A DNA stretch of 64,000 nucleotides from Lutraria lutraria (lineage: Eukaryota > Mollusca > Bivalvia > Venerida > Mactridae), in assembly GCA_964023205.1 (NCBI GenBank), contig OZ026844.1:11890790-11954789 (forward strand), in the 5' to 3' direction. Made by a program: the position numbers and the translations under genes. The notes below the pieces were generated by a model. That model was not told the origin of the DNA. It was given only the letters and a program-made list of their open reading frames with translations, and searched no databases. Within the stretch, counting starts at the first letter, position 1, and every line of letters begins with the position of its first letter. Shown here piece by piece: positions 24,761-40,811 of the stretch.

Positions 24761-27700
24761 ATCGTTCAGTTTCCAAAAACAGGGTTGGTCTGATAATTGA
24801 TTTGGAACCAGAAACCTTTTTGTGCCTTAAATTAGAATATAGATCACTTTTAGTACTTATAGTTCTGTTCTGGTCAAATAGATAAATACTTACATTGTCA
24901 TTCAACAAAATTAAATATTGACTGTTTGATAAATGATGTATCATACACACTATTACTGCCTCAGGGACGTACCATTATTACATCTTGTTGTCGCTGTATT
25001 CACGTGAATGATTTCAAACTTGCTCAAAATCCAATAAAATGTGGGAACATCTATAAACTCATTTCCACTCTAATTTGGTTAGAAACTTCACAAGACAAGA
25101 ACTATTATTTACTCTTCTGGCTAAAATTTCTACGAATATATTTCTCTGTCAACAAAACGAATGTGATGAATTCGTTAAAATTCGAATCATGCTTACGGTG
25201 GCAAGGAAAATAGGATTAAGAGATAATTTCTATTGCGGGACTATTCTGTGTGCATTCAGTGTAGTAACCTATCACTGGATATTCATTACAGTGAAAAATG
25301 ATAAATGTCAGGCACATCTCAATACACTCATTATCTCAGATACCCATGGGATGTTATATTATAATGGAAAACCACGGCATTCAAACATGTCCTGACTCCT
25401 CTTATATGGGCCAGCATTCAAACACGTTCTATGCTTCCCTAATTTAGGGCACTAGTTTTTGGGACTGTTTATTATTGAGCTTAATAAACATATCCAAGTA
25501 TGGTGGAATTATACAAAAGATATATTAACATATTAGCTTACTAAATTCAAATGCTCACTGATTTGGACAAAAATACTGTTGACAATGTACCAGAAAGCTA
25601 TATGTCCTCAATACCATACAGTATATAAGAGTACTGATGCTGTTCTATTATTTATGGAATAATTCACTGATGTTGGGAGTCCAATTTTGTCACAGAATCC
25701 AGTAATTTTTAATTCACTTACATAGATACAACAATACCAGATTTCCAAAGGACAGACTAATTGGTATTACGTAACATTATACCAATGAAGTCTGTTTAAG
25801 GATAAAACAGGTTTACTATGGGTTCTTGTTCCCGATATGAATTTAAGAGAAGTGCTCTTCATAAAATAGTGTAAGACTTATCAAATATTCTCTTTATACT
25901 GTATAGAGATCACTCACTTGTTCTCAGTTCAAAGTTGGCTCATTGTTGCCGATGACTCAATTAAACATACACCTGAGGGTATACAAACCATACAAACCAT
26001 TGCTATTGATTTGATGTGGGACTGTGGTTCAAACATGACAAAAACACTTGTACTGATTATAGATTTAGCTTACGTGTTTGTTTTGACAATTAATAGGGAC
26101 CTGTAAACCAATGGGATGAGCAACTTGTACACTCATTCCTTTTCATCTGTTACAGCAACATCAAACAAGCTCGGATAAAACAAAAATTCATTGCTAAGCA
26201 CCATGTTCTTAGTTATAACACACTAATATTAAACCAAATTATCATCGCTGATTGTAAGTCAGCATTCTTTTATCTATACAGTGTTAATGTCAACAAAGTA
26301 ATTCTGATTTTAGTGGTGACCATCCCGAATTATGTTTAAACTTTTGCAATATTAACTTCTTCATAATGAAAGAAAAGTAATATATTTCAATTTGGCATAT
26401 CCTAAATATATTTGGTAGTACAAAAATGTCAAAATACAGAACTCCAATTTTTTCTACCAAGATGTGACGGTGAGCTTAAAAACTCTTTATAAATATATAA
26501 TTGTATTATGTAAAATAATATGTAATGAAAAATTGTAAAAGATTATAGAAAAGATGAATGAATTTACATATAAAATTCATGTTTATTAATGGCAATATAA
26601 GTTATAATACAACCATATGGACAGTGTTGTGTAATAAAATCATTGAGCATATACAATACAGTTATCTGCAACATATATTAGTGTGAATGCCTTTCAGCTA
26701 TGCATTTATAATCATAACACTATGAAAACAGGTTTACTCCTTTAAATGGCAATTTAAAAACACAAATACTTGTATCAGTATTATCCCTTGTTTCATAGAC
26801 ATTCTTTAAGTAATGAAATTTTAAAACATTTCAGATTTCTACGATTATCAAACAGTGTGTCACTTCAAAACATAGATTCAAATACTGCTAAGTTTATGAA
26901 GAGGTGTATGGATCCATCTCTTATAACGTACCAGATAGTCACATCATGGTAAATGGTCTCTCATCATTTATCTTTTATCTCCGTATACGGTAATCCTTAT
27001 TTCCTATCTCAAGCATTTACAGATGAAACGACTGTTTTGTTTTTCAATAAGTCGCTAGATATTTCTACTCAGAACGTCTCTTTCTGCCTGGTATAGACAT
27101 TAATGGCTCCTTCATTTAGATTTCCATCACATTCTCTTGGCCAGCTAATCAGCGAAAAACATACAAACTGTGATAGATTACAGATTTCTTTGAGATCCAA
27201 TATCCCAGTATCGACAAAGTCCTTGAATCTGTCCATACGATGATCATGTAACGATGACAAAGAAACAACTCAATTTTCCATCAAGATCGCCGGGTAAGAT
27301 TCAATGATGGTAGAAGAAGAGAAACTGATTAAATCAGAGCAATGTAATCACAAGACAGAGCACGAAATTCAATAACTGCACTTAAATCACATAATTGCTA
27401 ATTTAATATAATGACGGTGAATGCTATATAAATAGTGTATCAATACAAATATATATAGTTAACAAAAATTTGCTTAACATTAACAAATCAACACAAACAA
27501 CCAAATTGTGAGTTCCTCTGAATTCCTCAATCAGCTGATAATTAACATAATTTCAAAATATGATTCTATGTTGAAACTTAAGTCAGTTTTGGAGTTCTTG
27601 AACAAAGTTTCATGAGTATTGGCTTTTATAATGGCCAATATTAGGCCAATGTAAGATTATAATTTATTTCCTCTAACAAAACTTCGAAGTTTCAACAAAA

Positions 27701-28117
27701 TGAAAACGTTTTTCAGTATTACTTATTTACCTTACGTAGCAATTTGGATAGAAAATTGATGACTACATTTTCTAGAAAATGAGGACATTTATTTCCTATT
27801 CTTAAGCTGCTCAATACAGACACTACAAAAATAAGAGAAAACAACAAAATTGATCCGTCAAAGCAGATCCTTAAAATATTACTTTCTGTTTGTTTTAAGG
27901 ACAGAATAGTTTATGGTCGTCCAATTAATTATCAGTTTGTTATCGAAATGTCATTTTCCAACTGGAATTTATTTCTAAGGAGCATTATCCTATCAGTTTG
28001 AGAAGTTCGCCATCTATCTTACTATAAACAGGGATGACAGTAATGGCCCCATCACAATAAAGGAATAATCATCCGTAGACTAGACATCACATCTCACTTT
28101 CTCGCTCTTTTCTCTCG

Positions 28118-28135
28118 CCCCCCCCCTCTCTCTCT
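28118..28135. repeat. Poly-C / TC compound microsatellite
   Basis: Nine C followed by TC dinucleotides, preceded by a pyrimidine-rich stretch (28093-28117). Confidence 0.85.
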
Positions 28136-30214
28136 GGACATACATTCACTTACTTATTTGGTGAAGTAGACAGACTCATATAGTGCCTTAAGAATATACC
28201 CAGCCAGGAGCACATTATTTTGTTACATAGGGTCCCCACATGACGCCCAACACAAGCACTCTCTATCAGGCCATTTAAGGGGCATGCATGATGAGACACG
28301 TTTGTTCTCATCAACCACTGTCCAACATTTACTTAAAGGCCCTCCATTATGGAAGATGTGGCTTGACACAAGAATGTTTGATCAGTTAATGTTGAGCATA
28401 AACCTTTCATTACATAATTACAGAGTTAGTAAAAAATTCACATAAAACTCCCTGCAGCCTTATGATGAATGTATAATGACTTAACAACTTGTAAATCAAT
28501 CCAAACCACTTGAGTTTTTCCATATTAGGGAAAATCATGTCGACCATTAACACGTTTGAATACAGATTTCTCATATAACCACTTAGACACTTTGGCGTCT
28601 GGCTCAAATTGTTTTGCATGTGCTCTAAAAGTGATGAAGAAAACATTTTGAATTATTACAATTATACTGAACACATAGAATACCAACAATTACAAGTCTG
28701 GAAATGTTTTGCAATTTGCACATTGATTAATACTATCAGAAATCTCATGTGAAGCAAATTATTGCAACAAAGTAATTTGTCAAACAATAATTAGACTATG
28801 CAAAAGCTAATGAATGAAGATAGGAATAATGCAGTAACTAATTGAAAATAACATACCAACATTATCCCATTGGCATAATGGAAGAGGAAACAGCTCCATC
28901 ATGATTCTAAAAAACACAAATTTTACCAACCTTGCAATGCCCAATATCAACTCACAAGAGACAAAAGTTGGCAGAATTAACACAATATTAAGGATTGCTT
29001 TAATCTTACCCTCAAGTTCTTAACCACTTTTTTCTATTTGACTTCATGGTTCTTGAAGAGCCGAATGCCCACAGGAGTTTGTGATAAATTACTGGACATG
29101 ATTAATGACAATTGTTGAAATCACATGAGAGTAAGAAAGAACTAATTGAACTTTAATTAGTCTATAGATGACTCAACAGATAATACACTAAATTTTCATC
29201 AATGCTCAGGGTAACTCCATTTTGGTCATATTTTGATGAGAAATACCAATTATATTGAGCTATAGTGTGTCAGCTTGGAATGCATCTCCCAGTCATAGTG
29301 CTCCCTTTGGTTTGCCAATGAAATCTTAATGTGTGAGATCCTATGATGTAGAATCTGAGGACAGGAGTTGAGAAATTTATCAAAAATGAGTTTGATCAAT
29401 AAAAGTGGTGAATAATACATCTTTGATTAACAGCCTTGTTTTTAGGATCATGGTCTTTACTGCTTCGCTCCTTTCAGCTTTTAAGTAAAAAAGCACCCAG
29501 GTTGTGCCTGGAACATAAAACCTGACATTAAGACATGTACAAGTCACTAGTGTAAGCCAACAGCCTTTTGTATACTCACTTAATGTTCCAAAAACTTAGA
29601 GAACAATTTACTATAACTGTTAAGTTGTCAAGTCTCATTCAGAACAAGTTCTCATAAATGGTGTTTGACAGTTCTGACTATTTTTTTGTCTTAGAGAACA
29701 GTTTATGGATACATGCGTATATAATGGTACAGACAAAAAATCAGTAACTTTGATTGGGTAGAGACATAGTTTTACACCCTCAGTCCAGACATCCATATTA
29801 TACACATCTGTAAAAACATACTTATTGACATCAATGCCAAAAGTAGGCAATAAACTATTTATTAGCAATCAAATAAAGAGGAATGCCAAACATAACATAA
29901 TTTGGGACAGAGCTTAGGTTCAAACACTGGCAAGAGAATTACTAATACAGACATATTACATCATGGATTTATATCTTCTTTAAGATCTAATATTGACTTT
30001 CTTTGATAAAGCACAAATGTTACCAAATAGTGTGCAATAAACATTTATCTGGTACAGAGTAAACATTCATTAATCAGATCTGTTTGAACTAAGGATCTTC
30101 ACCATCAATTTTGATGAGTAATATAGTTACAGACCCAGTAATATAATATTATAGATAACTAATAGTTCAGTTTAATGCTGATAACTCCTGAAGTTCTTGA
30201 ACTTGTGCTGGTCA

Positions 30215-30370
30215 TTGGGTTCTCAGTGGTTACTAAAAAGTCAAAGTACTGAAAATACTAATCTAATGGAAACTGAACTAACATAGACTTTTACTGCAAT
30301 AAGGAATGGGAACTAGTTTAAGGCAGATGTAGAAAAACATAGTACTTTGGTCCACATCAAAATTCATAAG
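30215..30370 (+). repeat. Dispersed ~170-bp repeat, copy 4
   Basis: It contains agtcaaagtactgaaaatac, atggaaactgaactaacata, gaatgggaactagttt and cagatgtagaaaaacatagt followed by the ttggtccacatcaaaattca block, in the same order and spacing as copies 2 and 3. It has lost the aacaattgcatgg block through a small deletion. Confidence 0.7.
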
Positions 30371-33300
30371 CAGATGCCTCTACATTTTGATACATACATC
30401 ATGGCTACATTCTGTATTTTGGGGTTTTATGGGGCTAAGTTAGAGCCACCTAAAAGAATAAATAGCCACCTAAGAGCATTCTATATATAGCCACATAACC
30501 GCTTACCCTTAACTTTAACCTATTATTTCAAACTTCTTTGTCCATTGAGATTGAGAAGCCACTTAAATACCCAAATGTTAGCACACTGAGAAAATGACGG
30601 CTATAGAAAGTTAAATAAGTTTCAAACTAGAAATGGTACAGGAACAGAAGGCACCCATTGTAAACAATGATATAATTCTTTCCTCAACTAATAGATCTAA
30701 CTAGCATGATTATGTGAAGAATTCAATTCCATGAGATAAAAAAGCTTCAATAACAATTATGTTAACAAAGTCAAGAACCTCTTTGATTAATGAAAACATA
30801 GTCAAGTGCTGCCATTGAAATCAAATGAACTATATTCAAACATGAACACATTGAACAAAGGGTTTAATCAAATGTGTCCACTTTATTTTCTTTTAAGCAA
30901 AAAGATCACTGGGTGATATCACACTAATTAAGAGTATAAAATAGTTTCCTTTCTACAGAAGTTAACCACATAGGCAAAAACTAAGTCAATGTGACTGATT
31001 GACTAGTTCATGTGCCATGTGGTTCTCTGGTACTCTGGTAACATATTGCATATCAAAGAGATCTATAAATGAATAAACCACTAAACATTTGATACAGTAG
31101 AGCTTAAAGTTGACAGGTAACAACATGCATTATATACATCAGAACAATTAACTAAGTGCATGGCTTTCCTACCATATACCACATAATGTTTAGTTTTATA
31201 TAAATCAAACAGAATGCTGATTATATTCATTTTCCACTCAAAATATATCTGCAGCATTGAGAATATTAAATCAGATCAGATTGTGTGTCATGTTTTCATT
31301 TAAAATGGTCACTAACACAAGTTAATATATGACTCTAATAACATATCAAGAAGACAGTAAAATTTGATTATATGAGCATGTTCCAAACACAGATCGTCTG
31401 CACCCAAACATATACAACAAGCATGGACATTATCATCTCAATTCATTAGTGAAAAGCATGAGAGGACATACTAGGAAGATTCTATCGTGAAATTTGATGG
31501 CAATACAAGCAAACGTCAATAATGCCACTTATAGACATCAGATGAGATTTGTATTGAAAGCTTCCCAATTTTCTATTCCAACATACGTATATTGCCTCTC
31601 AACTTGTGAGAAGACATAAGCTTCATATATCCCTCTCAGAGCAGACGTCATCTCAGGTTAAGTGGGAATATATGAGAAATGCCGAGGCAGACGGCCACTT
31701 TGCTAATTAAAACGTAAGAGTCATCTCGTCAGTATCAGACAATTTCATCTATCGGAAACCAAGAGGATCGCTAGAAAAATATAAAGACTTCCTTCTTTTT
31801 TTATTGCACAAGTTTTCAACACTAGTCGTGTCTCTTCAATGACATCGTAAAACAGCATTCACGCAAATTTGCACAATGAATTGAAAATCGCCTTACAGAC
31901 TTTTCATGTGCAGATGTGACAATTTATTGTTCAATTCAATTCAATACTGACGATGTGTCGATGAAAAAAGGATTCGTGAATATTGCATGAGGCGTATTAA
32001 GAGTATTATGTAATATGAGACAGGGTTAAGCAATAATGGAATACGTTCGTACAATGGAGATGTCTGAATACAGCTCACTATATGAATAAAACACATCTAT
32101 AAATTACAAGATTTTATCATTTTGACATAATGACATGGTCCCAGCTTTTTGAATAAGGAATCAATATTTTGTAAACTAATACTTGTATCAGTGATAATAG
32201 ATTGACATCAGGAAATCTAATCCTGAAATTGTTGTAGGACAATAACATCAGTATCATTGAAGTTGTGTACCGGGCAGTTGTTAAGAGTTACCCTGTAGAT
32301 GAAACCAATAGAGTTCAAACATGTAGTATTCAGTCATGGTACAAAACTTCAACTCATATGAATAATTTCGTCATTACAAATGACAAGTTTCATACAAATC
32401 CAAATTTATTAATTATGTCCCCTTTTCCAAATCTGTCCAGTCATGATAATATCTATAATGAAGATATCAAAATGTAATAAAAAAAGAAAGAAGTACTTTC
32501 TGCACTAATTCTATTTTGCATTATTCTGCTCAATAAAAACAAGAAAAGAACAATTATGCTATATTGACTCTATATGATGCAGCAATCAATACTCTTATCA
32601 CAGATCCATTTATTGATTATTACATTGAATAACTCCAATTAAATGGCCCTATGTTTTCTTGGTAGAAAAACAACAACCTATGAACAAAAATAACTAAGTG
32701 CTTTAATATACAAAGTCTGCTGTGAAACACAAATAAAATTACAAATACAAGCACCAAATTTGTAAATCTGAAATTGAAAGACTGGAGAAAAAAAATCATT
32801 GAATTAATACCTCTATTAAAAGCCCCTTTCGTATGATGAAACACACTTGGGTATTTTTCATTGAATACTTGACATTAAGGTATTTGACTTATATTGTTTT
32901 TGCTTGGCTTGAAAACAGTAGATATTCTATATAATGTCAGCCAATGCTGGTAGACATTGTCCAGTAGAATTAGAATATAATCCTTTCCCTACACAACTTC
33001 GAAACATCACAATAATTTATCCCATGTGACATCAAGGACAGACAATTACCATGGTCATTCTTCTACGATCTATAGTATACATTCACAAATTCAATAGCAG
33101 CCATATTACTTCTTGTGTTCATATTACCACGTAAACAAAGCCAATGACAAAGACTGAAAGCACTTTTTGGATTTTTTTGAAAAAACAAACAAACCAAGAA
33201 TGTCGATTCAGCACAACGGTAAAGGGGGTCTAGATTCTGGCCCTTACTAGACTGAACATAGTGACAAAACAAACAATATGACACAAGATCTTTATTTACT

Positions 33301-34929
33301 TGCTTGTTGTCATGTTCAATTAACAAGCAAATATGCAAAAGCAGAAACTAAGGACTTTATAAAATTCTGAGAACACCATCACTGTAAGACAAACATTGTC
33401 ATATATTGCTAACAACAAATGACAACAGAATTTCAGTCTAGGATAAATTGTATGCAAAACATGTCTATAATGTTCATTGGTTTCTACAGTGTATTAGCAG
33501 TATGTAAAATTGGATATGTAATGTATGAGACATGGTAAATCCACATGGGGACACATCATGAAGTACTGGATAGTCATATCATATATCAATCCTTACCAAA
33601 CTTGTCAGTGTTATCAGCTGAATGCATGTCAATACAACACTGGAAACTAATTCATCTACCAAACAAGGTCCACATGGGACAAATACTGAGTAATTCAAGA
33701 AATATAATAATGGCCATTATAAAGTTACCACTAGTGAATGTCAGTTTATTTTTGGTGAAGAGGTTGCCACGGTTACTGAGTTTCCTAGTCATGAATGATT
33801 GTAATTGTGAGAAAAAATGCAAGAAAACTACATAATGAGACTGGAAAAATAATTAAATTTTGTACAACAATCTTGAAAATTTGATAAAGGACTGAAAACA
33901 CTGCTGAACGCATCCGTCAACATGTACAGAAAGTAGAAGGATAGTCTCCACTGATTTCCTGTAATCTTGTTTAACTGAATGAAATTCAGCGTGTGTGTAG
34001 AATTTTAACTAAATGCGATTCAGGATGCCAAATTAAGGCATAGTACAAAATTAACCCAATTAAAGCTTTGAATAATACTCGAATGACCCTTTTTTCTTAA
34101 TTCAAGAGAAAACTGATACAACTGAATTACGTAAAATGAAATTGGTATGCAAAAAGGTTATCAAGGGAACAATTGTAATTTAATATAATTATATAGAGTT
34201 AACACATAATATTATATAAGGTTATGTCCTGTAAGTCCGGCAATCTATTTTTCCCCACAAAGCCACATTCCCCGGGGGATTATGATTTTCATTAAGATCT
34301 AGAAAAAATACTCCACATAAATAATTGTTTCTAATCACATTTTACTAAATGTCTGGAGATCTCATTATTGTCACGGTCAATTGGTTATGCTTCAATTAGG
34401 AAAGTTACATGTAATTCATTCAAAATATTGTCCTAACCATCCGTTCAACAACCAGTATAGTGGAAGAAGTATATTTTATTCTTATAGGGATTCTAAGCAA
34501 TTGCTTATTATAATAATTATTCTATTTAAATATGTTTCAATTCATATATATAGACAAAAATGTCTGAAAATAATTTGCATTTTATCTTTTTTTATAATTT
34601 GCGTTTATTTGCATAATAATCAACTATCAAATACCTCTGACAATAAGTTGCATTTTATTGTAAACTCAAACACATTGATAGTCTTAACCTAGACAAACTA
34701 ATATCTGTACTTTATTTACATGGGAAAAACACTTACCACATAAATCTTGATCAGCTTACAGGTGACTAACACTTCTCTATGGTAATACAACCCTGCAATT
34801 AAAAACATAAACAGTTTATTTACAAGTCCAATAAATTTGTCAACATTTATTCATTTGAAAGTAACATGAATCATGACATGCAGGTCACTTCTTAGGCAAA
34901 TATTTTGCTTTTCATTTTCCGCAGATGAT

Positions 34930-37055
34930 CTCATCATATTGTGGTGGTACCATATAACATGCCAACTTTACATGGACCAATACTACCTCATCATATTGTG
35001 GTGGTACCATATTATATGCCAACTTTACATGGACCAATACTACCTCATCATATTGTGGTGGTACCATATAACATGCCAACTTTACATGGACCAATACTAC
35101 CTCATCATATTGTGGTGGTACTTAAAACATGCTAACTTCACTTAGACCAATACTACCTCATCATATTGTGGTGGTACCATATAACATGATAACTTTACAT
35201 AGACCAATACTACCTCATCATATTGTGGTGGTACCATATAACATGCTAACTTCACATAGACCAATACTACCTCATCATATTGTTGTGGTACCATATAACA
35301 TGCTAAGTTTACATAGACCAATACTACCTCATCATATTGTGGTGGTACCACATAACATGCTAACTTCACATAGACCAATACTACCTCATCATATTGTGGT
35401 GGTACCATATAACATGCTAACTTTAAATAGACCAATACTACCTCATTATATTGTGGTGGTACGTAAAACATGCTAACTTTACATGGACCAATACTACCTC
35501 ATCATATTGTGGTGGTACCATATAACATGCTAACTTCACATAGACCAATACTACCTCATCATATTGTGGTGGTACCATAAAACATGCTAACTTTAAATAG
35601 ACCAATACTACCTCATTATATTGTGGTGGTACATAAAACATGCTAACTTTACATGGACCAATACTACCTCATCATATTGTGGTGGTACCATATAACATGC
35701 TAACTTTAAATAGACCAATACTACCTCATTATATTGTGGTGGTACGTAAAACATGCTAACTTTACATGGACCAATACTACCTCATCATATTGTGGTGGTA
35801 CCATATAACATGCTAACTTCACATAGACCAATACTACCTCATCATATTGTGGTGGTACTTAAAACATGCTAACTTCACTTAGACCAATACTACCTCATCA
35901 TATTGTGGTGGTACCATATAACATGATAACTTTACATAGACCAATACTACCTCATCATATTGTGGTGGTACCATATAACATGCTAACTTCACATAGACCA
36001 ATACTACCTCATCATATTGTTGTGGTACCATATAACATGCTAAGTTTACATAGACCAATACTACCTCATCATATTGTGGTGGTACCACATAACATGCTAA
36101 CTTCACATAGACCAATACTACCTCATCATATTGTGGTGGTACCATATAACATGCTAACTTTAAATAGACCAATACTACCTCATTATATTGTGGTGGTACG
36201 TAAAACATGCTAACTTTACATGGACCAATACTACCTCATCATATTGTGGTGGTACCATATAACATGCTAACTTCACATAGACCAATACTACCTCATCATA
36301 TTGTGGTGGTACCATAAAACATGCTAACTTTAAATAGACCAATACTACCTCATTATATTGTGGTGGTACATAAAACATGCTAACTTTACATGGACCAATA
36401 CTACCTCATCATATTGTGGTGGTACCATATAACATGCTAACTTTAAATAGACCAATACTACCTCATTATATTGTGGTGGTACGTAAAACATGCTAACTTT
36501 ACATGGACCAATACTACCTCATCATATTGTGGTGGTACCATATAACATGCTAACTTCACATAGACCAATACTACCTCATCATATTGTGGTGGTACCATAA
36601 AACATGCTAACTTTAAATAGACCAATACTACCTCATTATATTGTGGTGGTACATAAAACATGCTAACTTTACATGGACCAATACTACCTCATCATATTGT
36701 GGTGGTACCATATAACATGCTAACTTCACATAGACCAATACTACCTCATCATATTGTGGTGGTACCATATAACATGCTAACTTCACATAGACCAATACTA
36801 CCTCATCATATTGTGGTGGTACCATATAACATGCCAACTTTACATGGACCAATACTACCTCATTATATTGTGTTGGTACCATATAACATGCTAACTTTAC
36901 ATAGACCAATACTACCTCATCATATTGTGGTGGTACCACATAACATGCTAACTTTACATAGACCAATAATGCCTCATCATATTGTGGTGGTATGTAAAAC
37001 ATGCTAACTTTACAAGGACCAATACTACCTCATTGTGCTATGGTGGTACCATATA
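34930..37055. repeat. Large minisatellite, 57-bp unit with nested higher-order repeats
   Basis: About 37 units containing ctcatcatattgtggtggta, the ccatataacatgctaac block and tttacatagaccaatactac. The unit is 57 bp (56 bp in units with acgtaaaac or acataaaac). Because 57 is three times 19, both strands show long open frames with a 19-residue period. A block of 13 units is duplicated with a shift of 737 bp (35129 to 35866), and a sub-block with a shift of 283 bp (36175 to 36458). Most units carry GGTACC. I do not regard it as coding. Confidence 0.96.
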
Positions 37056-40000
37056 ACTTCATTATATGCCTCGAATAAAGTGGTACAAATGATCATCTCT
37101 TCGTTAAAAGATGCCATAATGTAAGCTTAAGTGTACAAAAAACACAAAAGGACTAAATTACACAAAAAACAACAGAAATGGTGAAATCAGTTCTTCTAAA
37201 TGGATACTTAATCCAAGTATCTACACCTATATGAAAATAAAATATCAGAACACTTAATGTAAAAGCTATACCTCTTATATCACTTGTTCTAGGAAACATT
37301 TGACACAGAAAATAATGTTGCGCAATACTACAAGGACAGAATACAAATCTCAACATGTTAGTTTTCCATCTACAAGAGTTTGTGAAACTGAGAAAATTGC
37401 CTGAAAATCCATACTAATAGCAGAGTTTAGTTGAGACTTTAATGCATGTATGACTGGGCCTGTGTTTATGTCCCAATTTAACTGATACAGACAGCTTAGC
37501 TTGTGACAAGGGAATCAAGACATGATATAAATATCTGCTCTATATTCCCCATACCAGATGTTTTCCCTGCCATCTTCTCTTACAACACCACACAAATCAA
37601 GTAATGCATGTCAACAGTCAGTGAAAATGGAACATGAGCTTGCAGGATTTGTTCATATTCCCTGGAGTTCTACTTTTGCATGCAACAGCCTAAACCACTG
37701 CTGAATATTCAAAAACCATTCTATACTTTGCTAAGTAAAGGTCTTTCCACAAAATATGCATGTTAATCACAGTACTTTACATAACTTTACCAAGCAATAA
37801 TCTCCTTCAGCATCAACAAGCACATATTTGTACTTTGCAATGCTGAGTATACATTGATTGAACCATTCTGGTAAAGCAGTCAGAATACATTCTCAATTTA
37901 GTGACTAAGTCAAGGTTTTTAGACATAAACCATCCTATCCTGGATGTTTTTCGGTAGTTCAGACAGAGAAGCAATGAATTTATATTTTTATGCGTATAAA
38001 TTCCCAATGTGAGTAAGTTTCAGCCAAAAGCCTCATTCTTTGAAAACAACAACAGAAAAAATTAGACAAACACTGAGACTGAGTGACCCTTAGACTTCTC
38101 TACAGCATTATAATGCTTGCAATATCAGATTTGTGTAAAGAAACACAATTTCAACCAATTTAATCCAATTTCAACGTAGGCCTGAAACAGTTTTACTTCT
38201 TTAATGCCAATCTGAACTTTTATTTTCCTAGCTCATGGACCATGGTCTATAAGATAGATGGTTTCAATAATGACACAGTATACTCTCCATCAGTACATAG
38301 ATTCTCAGCCATTTTCTAGTGAGATCCTATAATGAATTGAGGTACTTGAAATGTCAGAGATATAATTAGTATGTATGTCCATTTCCCAAGCATGTTTGTT
38401 TAACCAACAATTCTCACCAGATACTGTCACAAAGTGGACTGATGTTAATTAGAACATGGGGTACGTAGTATGGATGAATTAATGATAAAATATTGTGGTT
38501 CTAAACTAAACAACTTAATGAATAGCCTCATGCTGACCATGCAAAGACTTTTAATTGGAAACAAGCTTATTATATATCAATTTTATACTGATGTACAGCT
38601 GACAAATTTTCCACTTCCTCCAGAAAATATGGCACTGATAAAAGAATTATGACCACAAACCCTGGTACCAGGTGCTGTAATTCTACAAATTAACTTGCAA
38701 TTCAAGTGTCATAAATGATAGTTCACATTAAACTTAATAGCTTTTATCTATCAAAGCTTATAAGACCATTAGATTAGGTATCAAAATATGATTTCTTTGG
38801 CAGAACCTATCAAGTAGAGATATCATCTTAAAATGATTGTAAGTTCTAAAGAACAAACTACAAGACAGAAACAAAGAGAAACATGTCAAAGCTTGTTTTC
38901 TTTTTAATTTTCACAAGATACAAATTTCTACCAATTATCATAGTATGGTGATCACTTACAGATTGGTCCTCATGCCAACACCTCTTACAAGTCCTTGAAG
39001 AAATTACATGTACTTACCATTCCAAATGGATGCTTCACACATCCTTACTGATATAAATTTTTGACAAAAAAAAAACAAAAAAAAACAACACTTATTTCCT
39101 GCATTAATGTTACTAACAAGTTACACAGAATGAGACTAATAAACAAGTAAGAACAGGAAGTTGTGCACACAGACACATGTAAACAAATTATATAGCAATA
39201 ATAGGAACCAGATTGTTGTTCCTTCAAAACAACATACACACAGAGATTAAGCGTTCATCAAGGAAGCTAGAACATACACATACATTAACTATTCTATTAT
39301 TCAAGTATAAAAGAAGATATCTGCACAGGAAAATACATATGTGAGAATTATTTGTTTACAGAACTTGAGATGCAAAAATTATGAGGACTTTGTTTGTTTT
39401 GGGAAAATCTTGATTATTTGTATAAACTCTGCAAAGAAAGTTCACTCAGTAAGTTGGTTCAGAAACTCAGACCTTCTCATTAATGATTGCTGATATAAGT
39501 ACATTCCTGGTATTTAGTCCAAATAGCATAAATGTATAATAAAGTAATAATGTCTGGTCACTAATTTTTGTAATTTGCTAATTGAAAATAAATTCTGTTT
39601 TATGAATCTGTCTAAAGATTCATTCATTTAAATCATACTTATTAACCCTTGTATCATATACTGTAAAGCACTTGAACCATGAACATGCAAGCATATGAAA
39701 TACTTTTTTAAAAATATTGAAATCATTCAAACCTTCTTATATATTATCGCTTAAAATACTTTCAGTGCTTTGATTTATCTAGGACTCAAACGTTAAACTT
39801 AAAATGTTGGTTTCCTTCCAAAGGTGGGTTCAACAAAGAACATTAGACATGAGGTACTACGATGAGGTAAGTATATTTAGACACTCAGTTATATCAATTA
39901 CTCAGCCACAACGTGATGGCATTAAATCACTTCCTATTTCATGACAAATTTAATACATACACTAGTTTGACAGATGTAATTGATATATTTGTAGATCGTA

Positions 40001-40811
40001 GCCAAGATTTTTTTATACCTATCAAGAGAACAATAACAGTAACCAGAGGAAAAACAATGAGATTTTTTTAGTTGCAAATATGAATGGTGTGTCAGGTGAG
40101 AATGGCGTACAAGAATAAAATCAACACCTGACTTGACAAGTGATGTTCTGCCAAGAAAAACAATCATCTAGTTAATGGCAGAAAAAAACAGAACTATATA
40201 TTTGACCCAACATATGTAAAGCAACCAAATCGTGGTAAACCCAAAGGCACAAGAATAGAAAAACAAAGATCCATTACATAAATTCACCCAGTTTTTCTGA
40301 ACACTTAAGGTCTCTTGCCATCATTTAATGTAAGATAGAGCCATCATTTGCCTATCTCAATATCAAAACCACAGACTCAATCCTCAGAATACAGAACCAA
40401 AACAAATGACATCTCCTGGTAAGTCTGACAGAATCGATGATCATTGTTAAAGACAAGGAACCAAAATAATCAAAATGAACCTTAAGAGAGAGAGAAAAAG
40501 CCAAAGAAAATGTTTGAAGCATTTATTAGATTTCGAGTGAGAATGTTAATGGAGAACAAGAAGTATATCATTGCTTCAATGACTTTTTATCATGGTTTGT
40601 AGAAAACTGGTGACAAATGTTCAAACACAGAGTGATTGTAACTTGTATCGGTGATGGTAAATGATTTTGGTTAATGATTTGACTCAACAATAAATCAATA
40701 CAATCTGTCACTCACATGGTGATGAATGAAAAAAAAATCACAAAACAAAGAAGACTCCAGCATAATCACAAAAGATGGAAGTCTATTTTGTTTGTGGATA
40801 CAAACTCATAT

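Larger units (their letters stand above)
22850..34929. other. Non-coding region
   Basis: No gene recognised apart from the dispersed repeat copies at 24560 and 30215 and the compound microsatellite at 28118. A cluster of open frames at 24506-25395 coincides partly with the repeat copy; the part to its right (24926-25395) has no similarity I recognise. Confidence 0.6.

Noticed and set aside
34381..34692. 103-codon plus-strand frame rich in I, Y and N
   Set aside because: The composition matches AT-rich non-coding DNA. I see no domain, splice structure or conservation signal.
34873..37007. Many long open frames on both strands with a 19-residue period
   Set aside because: They follow from a 57-bp tandem unit (three times 19 codons) and occur on both strands at once. 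There is no start context, signal or domain.
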